This document shows positions 8,557-15,519 of a DNA stretch of 62,083 bases, piece by piece. This DNA is from Chromatiales bacterium (GTDB lineage Bacteria; Pseudomonadota; Gammaproteobacteria; Chromatiales; Chromatiaceae), in NCBI GenBank assembly GCA_030145425.1, contig JAQYVO010000196.1, positions 1-62,083 on the forward strand, written 5' to 3'. A program made the translations under genes and the position numbers. Below the pieces are notes generated by a model. The model made no database searches. It was not told where the DNA came from and was given only the letters and a program-made list of their open reading frames with translations. How positions within the stretch are numbered: position 1 is the first letter of the stretch; every line of letters starts with the position of its first letter.

Positions 8557-9537
8557 GTGAAACCCATTGAGGCCTACTGGGCGTCTACCAATGTTCTGGC
8601 TATTCTCCTGCTTCCCATCTCCTGGGTATTCTGCCTGCTTGTCTGGGCGAGGCGCCGAGCCTATCAATGGGGTTTGATCGCGGTGCAACGCCTGCCGGTA
8701 CCTGTCATCGTGGTCGGAAACATAACAGTAGGCGGAACAGGCAAAACACCATTGGTCATTCGCCTTGTGGAACAGCTGCGTCAATCCGGGTATCGTCCCG
8801 GCGTCGTATCGCGGGGATACGGGGGCCAGTCTGAGACCTGGCCACAAGACGTATTCCCGGACAGCGACCCGATGATGACAGGAGATGAACCGGTCCTCAT
8901 TGCGAGACGGACAGGATGCCCTGTTTGTGTCGGGCCGGATCGGCCCGAGGCTGCAAAAAGGCTGGTGGAGAAATCAGCCTGTGACGTCGTTATCTCGGAT
9001 GATGGTATGCAACACTATGCCTTGCACCGGGATCTGGAGATTGCGGTCCTTGATGGAAAGCGCCGGCTTGGCAATGGTTTCTGCCTGCCTGCCGGGCCGC
9101 TTAGGGAGCATCGCGGACGATTAAAGGAAGCAGGACTCGTGGTGGTCAACGGAGCACATTCCCACGGCGAAACCTCAATGACCCTGGTTCCCGGTAATCT
9201 TGTGAACATGGCTGATCCGGAGAAGACACGATCGCTCGATTCTTTCTCAGGAGAATCGGTGCATGCATTGGCCGGTATAGGAAATCCGTCCCGTTATTTC
9301 GATACCTTGCGCACCGCCGGCCTGCACCTTATAGAGCATGCCTTCCCGGACCATCACCGGTTTTCCGCAGATGAACTGACTTTTGACGACCAACTGCCTG
9401 TGATCATGACTGAAAAAGATGCGGTGAAATGCTTTTCTTTCGCCAGGCCACAATACTGGTACCTGATGGTGTATGCTGAAACAGATCCTTTAATAATGGA
9501 TCGTATTAACAGAGTGTTAAAAGAAAGAGAGAATTGA
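8557..9537 (+). CDS. lpxK: Tetraacyldisaccharide 4'-kinase LpxK
   Basis: A 326-residue membrane-associated kinase that phosphorylates the 4' position of the lipid A disaccharide. The Walker A-like loop VVGNITVGGTGKTPLV, the GYGG motif, DDGMQHYALHRD and a C-terminal TEKDAVKC are family hallmarks. An N-terminal hydrophobic helix (ILLLPISWVFCLLVWARR) anchors it. The start is GTG at 8557. In many relatives msbA lies between exbD and lpxK; here it is absent and lpxK follows exbD by 44 bases. The next gene begins 3 bases after its stop, so lpxK, trm112-like and kdsB form one transcription unit. Confidence 0.96.
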   Translation: MKPIEAYWASTNVLAILLLPISWVFCLLVWARRRAYQWGLIAVQRLPVPVIVVGNITVGGTGKTPLVIRLVEQLRQSGYRPGVVSRGYGGQSETWPQDVFPDSDPMMTGDEPVLIARRTGCPVCVGPDRPEAAKRLVEKSACDVVISDDGMQHYALHRDLEIAVLDGKRRLGNGFCLPAGPLREHRGRLKEAGLVVVNGAHSHGETSMTLVPGNLVNMADPEKTRSLDSFSGESVHALAGIGNPSRYFDTLRTAGLHLIEHAFPDHHRFSADELTFDDQLPVIMTEKDAVKCFSFARPQYWYLMVYAETDPLIMDRINRVLKEREN

Positions 9538-9540
9538 GAA

Positions 9541-9726
9541 ATGGATAAAAAGCTTCTGTCCATATTGGTATGCCCCATATGCAAGGGAAAGCTGGTGTAC
9601 CTCAAGAAGCCCGGGGAACTGATATGCAAAGGAGACCGTCTGGCGTTTCCCATTAAGGATGGGATACCTGTCATGCTGGAGGAGGAGGCACGACAACTGC
9701 CTGCCGACGAAGAAGTGCCGAGCTGA
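9541..9726 (+). CDS. Trm112 family protein (YcaR-like)
   Basis: A 61-residue protein with an N-terminal CPIC pair, a further Cys in LICKGD, and the typical [19 protein letters not shown] ending. Trm112 proteins are small zinc-ribbon-like partners; in eukaryotes they activate methyltransferases, while the bacterial role beside lpxK and kdsB is not established. Position between lpxK (3 bases) and kdsB (16 bases) is the usual one in Gammaproteobacteria. Confidence 0.92.
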   Translation: MDKKLLSILVCPICKGKLVYLKKPGELICKGDRLAFPIKDGIPVMLEEEARQLPADEEVPS

Positions 9727-9742
9727 ATTGCCGGCCCGGGAT

Positions 9743-10513
9743 ATGGAATTCAAGGTCATCATTCCGGCTCGTTACGCTTCATCCAGGTTGCCCGGTAAGC
9801 CGCTGCGCAAGATCGCGGGCAAGCCAATGATTCAGCATGTGTTCGAGAGGGCAAAAGAGAGCGGGGCAGGGCAGACGGTGATCGCCACCGACGACGAGCG
9901 GATCGCGGAGGCCTGCAGCCTGTTTGACGCGGAAATCTGCATCACCTCTCAGGATCATCAGAGTGGAACAGAGCGTATCGCCGAAGTGGTCAATCAGTTC
10001 GGCTGGCCGGATGAGACCATTGTGGTCAATCTGCAGGGAGACGAGCCCTGCATGCCGGGAGAACTGCTGAGTCAGGTGGCGGAAGATATGGATCATCACC
10101 CGGATGCCAGTATCACGACTCTCTCCATGCCCATAAAAGAGCGAGGGCCACTGTTTGACCCCCACGTGGTCAAGGTTGTCACCAATGCCGAGGGATACGC
10201 CCTCTACTTCAGCCGGGCACCCATACCCTGGCATCGCGATGAGTTTCTTCATCAGGAACGCCTCCTGCCGGCCGATACCGGGTTTGCAAGGCATATCGGC
10301 CTGTATGCCTATCGAGCGGGTTTTCTGAATCGTTATATAACCTGGCCGGCAGCACCGCTAGAGAAGGCGGAATCCCTGGAACAGTTGCGGGTGCTCTGGC
10401 ATGGAGAACTCATCCATGTCAGTGAGGCGAAGGTGGATGCCGGACACGGAGTCGATACCCTCGAGGACTTGAAGTTTGCGGAGGAATCGATTTCAGGCAT
10501 CACCAGATCCTAG
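9743..10513 (+). CDS. kdsB: 3-deoxy-manno-octulosonate cytidylyltransferase KdsB
   Basis: A 256-residue cytoplasmic enzyme that activates Kdo as CMP-Kdo for lipopolysaccharide core synthesis. The N-terminal nucleotide-binding motif IIPARYASSRLPGKPL, TDDERIAEA, VVNLQGDEP and the LEQLRVLWHGELIHV end are all conserved. The ATG at 9743 is chosen because it gives the canonical MEFKVIIPARY start; an upstream in-frame ATG would overlap the Trm112 gene with unrelated sequence. It belongs to the lpxK operon. Confidence 0.96.
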   Translation: MEFKVIIPARYASSRLPGKPLRKIAGKPMIQHVFERAKESGAGQTVIATDDERIAEACSLFDAEICITSQDHQSGTERIAEVVNQFGWPDETIVVNLQGDEPCMPGELLSQVAEDMDHHPDASITTLSMPIKERGPLFDPHVVKVVTNAEGYALYFSRAPIPWHRDEFLHQERLLPADTGFARHIGLYAYRAGFLNRYITWPAAPLEKAESLEQLRVLWHGELIHVSEAKVDAGHGVDTLEDLKFAEESISGITRS

Positions 10514-10627
10514 TGCACAGGTAATGTTAATCCTGCATTTACTGCTTAACTCATTGTTATTAAAAGTATATTCTCAATCCTATATCTATTGTTATTTCTA
10601 ATTATCAGCCCTATCACTCTGAATAAC

Positions 10628-11110
10628 ATGAAAAAAGTACGTATTCTTTTTGTCTGCATGGGCAATATCTGTCGATCCCCAACCGCCCATGGCGTCTTCG
10701 AGGCCTTGGTCGAAAGGGAAAACCTCAACACAATGATCCACGTGGATTCCGCGGGCACCCACGCATACCACGTTGGTGAACCACCGGATAAACGTGCCCA
10801 GGAAACCGCAAGAAAAAAAGGATTCGATCTCAGCGGATTGCGGGCCCGGCAGGCCGTAGCCAGGGATTTCCATGAATTCGACCTCGTCGTTGCCATGGAT
10901 CAGGACAATTATCACAGCCTTTATGCCATTTGCCCTGAAGGCATGGAGGAGCAGATACATCTGCTGATGGACTATGCACCTGAGTTCAAGACCCGGGAAG
11001 TGCCTGATCCATACTATGGCGGTACTGCAGGTTTCGAAAGGGTCTTTGACATGGTTGAAGCTGCGGCATCGGGTTTGCTGGAAGAAATACGCCGCCGTCA
11101 TTTCGCATAA
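10628..11110 (+). CDS. Low molecular weight protein-tyrosine phosphatase
   Basis: A 160-residue cytoplasmic phosphatase. The P-loop CMGNICRSP near residues 9-17 holds the nucleophilic Cys and Arg, and DPYYGG near residue 127 holds the general-acid Asp. ATG 10628 gives the canonical MKKVRILFVCMGN start. Such enzymes often sit next to kdsB in Gammaproteobacteria, frequently followed by murB, which is absent here. The family includes Wzb-like regulators of polysaccharide tyrosine kinases, but no such kinase is adjacent, so the substrate is open. Some 360 bases further on lies an FHA/Ser-Thr-kinase pair; I do not link them functionally on distance alone. Confidence 0.92.
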   Translation: MKKVRILFVCMGNICRSPTAHGVFEALVERENLNTMIHVDSAGTHAYHVGEPPDKRAQETARKKGFDLSGLRARQAVARDFHEFDLVVAMDQDNYHSLYAICPEGMEEQIHLLMDYAPEFKTREVPDPYYGGTAGFERVFDMVEAAASGLLEEIRRRHFA

Positions 11111-11469
11111 TCTCTCAACCGACTCCTGATTTAAGGTAAGCGGAAGCGGCCTCCAAGCGCTGCGTCTTTCTGGTTTAAACCTCCGTTTGATGGCTGGCAG
11201 GGCATCCCTATAAATTCAAAAATCTACTATTTAACATAATATACATTATGCGCAATTATAGATGTTCAAATGTTTTCCAGTCAGACACCCAGCCAGGCTT
11301 CAGATTGGCCGGATTCTGCCGACTATCTGTTTGATAAGAAACACGATAACTGTATCTAAAAGCACAGCAATTGGAATCTGAGCCAGGCCAAACAGTAACA
11401 ATCAGGGCCGCTCGGCGCTTCCAGAAATTTGTAGCGGAACACAATTAAGTTTGTAATTCAGGAAGTTAG
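11111..11469. other. 359-base intergenic region upstream of the FHA-GGDEF-EAL gene
   Basis: No gene or RNA recognised. It contains an AT-rich stretch around 11210-11265 with a perfect 16-base dyad (CATAAT, ATAC, ATTATG at 11235-11250), and probably carries the promoter of the downstream signalling gene. No clear sigma-54 or sigma-70 match was found, and no T-tailed hairpin closes the upstream phosphatase gene. Confidence 0.4.
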
Positions 11470-13566
11470 ATGGGCTATCTTCGAATCTTTTCAGGTGATG
11501 CATCCCCTGAGCAACTGGAACTCTCATGTGAGAGCACCAGTATTGGCCGGGGGGATGAGAACGGTATCGTTCTGAAGAGTAAAGGCGTATCGATGAACCA
11601 CGCCATTATCGAGAAAAAAGGCCATGCCTTTATCCTCGTCGACAAAGACAGCGCCAATGGTGTCTATGTAAACGGACAGCGCGTCCACCGGCACACGCTC
11701 AGACACTGGGACGAAATCCAGATTTTCAGGCATGTTCTCATGTTCGTGGACTTTGCCGAAGAGCCTTCTGTTGAAGCTGTCGAGTCGTTGCAGACACTCG
11801 CAATGCCGTCCCAGGATGAAACCATGCAGGTTGATATCTCCAGCCTCGGGGACCTGGTTAAACTGAAAAATCGGGCTAATGATCCCTCTTTAATGCAAAT
11901 GAGGGAATCCATCGGCAGTGCACCGACGTCCAGCAGTTTCCACTTTGTGAAATCACAGGTCACCAGGTACTCCACTCTGGGTATCGCGATTTCAGCATGC
12001 GCCGTCTTCATCGCGACTCTTATCACCAGCTATATCCAAACCGGTTCAATGAGTATTGCGAACCTTTTATCCGCACAACGAACGAACCCTGCACTCTGGA
12101 TACTGGATACCATACCTTTTGCCTTACTTTTTATGGGCAAATATGTCAATGCCCTAATGGCCTGCAGCGTCAATTCTCTTTTTCACAAACATTCCGCAGA
12201 CATGCAGCGTAAGACAGAGGCAATCGAATCCCAAGCCATGCACGATGCAACCCACGATTCTTTGACAGGATTGCCCAACAGGTTATTGTTCCGGGATCGG
12301 CTGGAACAGGCGCTGTTGGGTACCCGTCGCAAGCAACACCTTCTTGCCCTTCTGGTGTTGGATCTGGATCGCTTCAAAGAGATCAACGATACCCTCGGCC
12401 ATCGCAGCGGTGATCGGCTGTTGAAACAGATCGCAGTGCGGTTGAAAGAGGTAGTGCTACCCACGGATACCCTCGCCCGTCTTGGCGGCGACGAATTCGC
12501 CATCCTACTGCCGTCCCTGGATTCTGAAGACGATATACAGGATGCTGTCAAAAAGATTCAGCGTTCCTTTTCCACGCCATTCGTGATCAACAGGATGAGC
12601 CTGGATGTACAGGCGAGCATCGGAATCTCCCTGTCACCCAAACATGGGCTCGATGTGGATACCCTTCTGCAACGAGCGGATGTTGCCATGTACGTGGCAA
12701 AAGACAATAAGCGCCACTTCTATATCTACGATCCCCGTGTAGACAAACACAGCAACTGGCGTCTCAGTCTGCTTGGCCAACTACGACAAGCCATTGCAAA
12801 CGAAGACCTGCAACTGCACTATCAACCCAAAGTGGCGGCCGATACGGGACAAGTACAGGGAGTGGAAGCCCTGGTTCGCTGGAACCACCATCAATTCGGT
12901 CTGGTGTCGCCCGATGAGTTTATTCATCTCGCTGAGCAGAGCGGCTTGATCATTGAAATGACGCGCTGGGTAATGCGCACCGCAGTAGATCAGATCATGT
13001 CCTGGCACGCCCAGGGAAGAAATCTCGGCATCGCGGTGAACCTCTCTCCCTCGGCCCTGCTCGATCCCGAGTTTCCCGACTTCATGGCGGGTCAACTGGC
13101 ATCCTGGAAGCTGCCTCCTGGCACTCTCACCCTGGAAATCACAGAATCCACGCTCGTAAAGGATCCGGAACGCGCCCTGGAAGTATTGGATCAGCTGGCA
13201 AACCAGGGTATCTCTATCTCCATCGACGACTTCGGCACCGGCTACTCTTCCCTGGCATATCTGAAGAAGATGTCTGCCTCTGAATTAAAAATCGACAAGG
13301 CCTTCGTAGCTGAAATGCTCACCAGCGAAAGTGATGCGGCCATTGTTCAGGCGACTATAGATCTGGCCCATAACCTGGACCTCAAAGTCGTGGCCGAAGG
13401 CGTGGAGAATGCGGAAACTGCCCGGGCACTCGCTCAACTGAAGTGCGACTCCCTGCAAGGCTACCATTTCTGCCCCCCATTACCGTCGGATCAGGTTAAT
13501 GAGTGGCTGGTGTCTCGAAACATTCACAGTATCCAGGGACATCGAAGGTTGAGAAGTGTACGTTAA
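11470..13566 (+). CDS. FHA domain, membrane-anchored GGDEF-EAL cyclic-di-GMP protein
   Basis: A 698-residue protein with four parts. An N-terminal FHA domain (about 1-100) keeps the phosphothreonine-binding residues: Arg27 in IGRG, Ser41 and His44 in SMNH, Asn63 in SANGVY. Two hydrophobic segments follow near 168-189 and 207-230. A diguanylate cyclase domain has GGDEF intact at 339-343, but the inhibitory-site Arg position is Leu (LPTD before TLARL). A phosphodiesterase domain has EAL at 466-468 plus ESTL, DDFGTGYSS, KIDKAF, AEGVE and QGYHF. Both catalytic halves look competent, so net direction cannot be predicted. A cytoplasmic FHA domain on this scaffold, 91 bases before a Ser/Thr kinase gene, suggests control by phosphothreonine recognition; that is inference. 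Confidence 0.93.
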   Translation: MGYLRIFSGDASPEQLELSCESTSIGRGDENGIVLKSKGVSMNHAIIEKKGHAFILVDKDSANGVYVNGQRVHRHTLRHWDEIQIFRHVLMFVDFAEEPSVEAVESLQTLAMPSQDETMQVDISSLGDLVKLKNRANDPSLMQMRESIGSAPTSSSFHFVKSQVTRYSTLGIAISACAVFIATLITSYIQTGSMSIANLLSAQRTNPALWILDTIPFALLFMGKYVNALMACSVNSLFHKHSADMQRKTEAIESQAMHDATHDSLTGLPNRLLFRDRLEQALLGTRRKQHLLALLVLDLDRFKEINDTLGHRSGDRLLKQIAVRLKEVVLPTDTLARLGGDEFAILLPSLDSEDDIQDAVKKIQRSFSTPFVINRMSLDVQASIGISLSPKHGLDVDTLLQRADVAMYVAKDNKRHFYIYDPRVDKHSNWRLSLLGQLRQAIANEDLQLHYQPKVAADTGQVQGVEALVRWNHHQFGLVSPDEFIHLAEQSGLIIEMTRWVMRTAVDQIMSWHAQGRNLGIAVNLSPSALLDPEFPDFMAGQLASWKLPPGTLTLEITESTLVKDPERALEVLDQLANQGISISIDDFGTGYSSLAYLKKMSASELKIDKAFVAEMLTSESDAAIVQATIDLAHNLDLKVVAEGVENAETARALAQLKCDSLQGYHFCPPLPSDQVNEWLVSRNIHSIQGHRRLRSVR

Positions 13567-13657
13567 ACGCGATTCAGAAACCCGATTTTCCTGTGATCCT
13601 TCGGTAGACAACATGTCTGTATTGAGGATCTGCCCGTACCTGCCGGATGATGCCTGA

Positions 13658-15454
13658 ATGTCCAAAATAAAGATCCCAGGCTTCAGAATCGAAAGATTCA
13701 TCGCAGAAGGCGGCATGGCATCTGTTTTCCTGGCTGTTCAGGTATCTCTCCATCGCAGCGTCGCACTCAAAATACTTAAGAAATTCGACAGCCCTGAACA
13801 TGCCGAGCGCTTTCTGCGTGAAGGGCGCACCATCGCCTCTCTCAATCATCGCAACATCATCACCATTCATGATATCGGCGTTATCGACGACCGTCACTAT
13901 ATTTCCATGGAATACCTGGATGGCGGCTCCCTGCGTGAGCGGATCGATGCCCGCATGCCGGAGTCGGATATTCTGGATCTGATGGAAAGTATCTGCAGTT
14001 GTCTGGATTTTGTGCATCGCAAAGGAATTATTCACCGCGATATCAAGCCCAGCAATATACTGTTTCACACTGACGGTACGGCGAAGCTGACCGATTTCGG
14101 GATTGCCAAACAACTGAACAGTGATCAGGACCTGACCATTGACGGCAGTGCCTTTGGCAGTCCTTATTATATTAGTCCTGAACAGGCTGAAGGTCATAAG
14201 CTGGACGGTCGTGCCGATATTTATGCATTGGGCATCATCTTTTATGAGATGCTGACCGGGAAAAAACCCTTCGCGGAGAAGTCCCATCTAGAGACTATCC
14301 TTGCCCATCTCACCCATCCGATACCCAAGCTTCCGAAAGTGTATTCGAAGTACCAGGTCTTGCTGGAGCACATGATTGCCAAAGCTCCGGGCGATCGTGC
14401 AGCATCCGCAAAAGAGCTGTTGGATCTGATTCAGAAGTTAAGACTTTTCGATGTACCTTCACGAAGCAAAAATACCGGGACTCCCCAAAAGCGCTTATCA
14501 ATAGACTGGGCCAGGAGCCTCGGTATCGAATGGGTAAAACGATTACGCCCCTCATCCATGAAAAAAGGAACCATTATCGAATGGCGAAGACGTTTACGAC
14601 CGTCATCCATGACAAAAGGACCCATTATTGAATGGGTAAAACGTCTACGACCGTCATCCATAACTCAAGGAACCCTTAACAAATGGGTAAAACGGTTGCA
14701 ACAGTCACCCATGGCTCGTCAAGGCATTACGATTATGGCCTTCCTATTAGTGGCAATTGGAATAGGTATACCGCTGTATGGCCACTTGAACCAGCGGAAT
14801 CATGAAGCTGCGGTCGAATCGGTGTCAGTCAATAGAGAAAATCCTGTTGAGGAAATATCAGTTAAAGAGCCACTGACAGTGCAGTCGGAAAAACCCATTC
14901 CGTCAGCAATCCCAGTGATACTTGAGGAAAAAGAGCCGGACAATCAGAATTCGATGCCGGAGTCATTGATACAACCTGTGGACAATACGGCTTTAAAACA
15001 ACCGGAGGTTGAGAAAGCTTTTATACAACCGGTTGATGAGAGGGCTCTAGCGGTAAGCCAATTGCTTGAAGCTGGAGACCGGGCGTTGAAGGCTTATCGC
15101 CTGACCACGCCGTCCAAGGACAACGCCTTTTCACACTATCAAAAAGTAATCGAGCTGGATCCCGACAATACAGATGCCAAAGCGGGTATCGCGAAGATTG
15201 CTGATACCTATGCACGGTTGTCACACAACGAAATAAATAAGCAGAACTACCGGTTGGCACGAGTTTATCTATGGCGTGGAGCCAAAGTGGAGCCCGGTAA
15301 TGCCACATGGCCCAAGTTGGATTCCGAAATCAAGAAATTGGAACAATCAAAAGTGGCAGAACTAAAGCAACAACCTAAATCCGTACAGGATAAAAAACAA
15401 AAAGTTAAATTTTCAGAACGTTTCAAGAAATTCTGGCAGTCACTCAAAAAGTGA
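13658..15454 (+). CDS. Membrane Ser/Thr protein kinase (Hanks type) with TPR-like extracytoplasmic end
   Basis: A 598-residue protein. The cytoplasmic kinase domain (about 1-270) has a glycine loop IAEGGMASVFLAV, lysine in SVALKILKK, HRDIKPSN with catalytic Asp, DFGIAKQL and SPEQAEG, all as in active PknB/Stk-like kinases. A basic juxtamembrane linker consists of four 17-residue tandem repeats (residues 290-357), then one helix (MAFLLVAIGIGIPLYG) near 363-380. The outer part has a short duplicated IQPVD motif and a TPR-like region (FSHYQKVIELDPDNTDA) before a lysine-rich tail. It follows the FHA-GGDEF-EAL gene on the same strand. No PP2C phosphatase gene is near, although one is common beside such kinases. 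Confidence 0.93.
   Translation: MSKIKIPGFRIERFIAEGGMASVFLAVQVSLHRSVALKILKKFDSPEHAERFLREGRTIASLNHRNIITIHDIGVIDDRHYISMEYLDGGSLRERIDARMPESDILDLMESICSCLDFVHRKGIIHRDIKPSNILFHTDGTAKLTDFGIAKQLNSDQDLTIDGSAFGSPYYISPEQAEGHKLDGRADIYALGIIFYEMLTGKKPFAEKSHLETILAHLTHPIPKLPKVYSKYQVLLEHMIAKAPGDRAASAKELLDLIQKLRLFDVPSRSKNTGTPQKRLSIDWARSLGIEWVKRLRPSSMKKGTIIEWRRRLRPSSMTKGPIIEWVKRLRPSSITQGTLNKWVKRLQQSPMARQGITIMAFLLVAIGIGIPLYGHLNQRNHEAAVESVSVNRENPVEEISVKEPLTVQSEKPIPSAIPVILEEKEPDNQNSMPESLIQPVDNTALKQPEVEKAFIQPVDERALAVSQLLEAGDRALKAYRLTTPSKDNAFSHYQKVIELDPDNTDAKAGIAKIADTYARLSHNEINKQNYRLARVYLWRGAKVEPGNATWPKLDSEIKKLEQSKVAELKQQPKSVQDKKQKVKFSERFKKFWQSLKK
14525..14728 (+). repeat. Four 51-bp tandem repeats in the kinase linker
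   Basis: Four in-frame units of 51 bp encode 17-residue repeats of the form IEWVKRLRPSSMKKGTI, IEWRRRLRPSSMTKGPI, IEWVKRLRPSSITQGTL and a diverged NKWVKRLQQSPMARQGI. Each unit is strongly basic with a Trp and a Ser-Ser pair, and the block lies directly before the membrane helix. Confidence 0.92.
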
Positions 15455-15519
15455 GCCGAATCTCATGGCACCGGATGGTTTTCGGTACGCCCTGTCTCCC
15501 CTACTCTAAAACAGATTAT

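Noticed and set aside
10589-11110. Longer start for the low-molecular-weight phosphatase
   Set aside because: The extra 13 residues are hydrophobic and not family-like, while ATG 10628 gives the canonical start.
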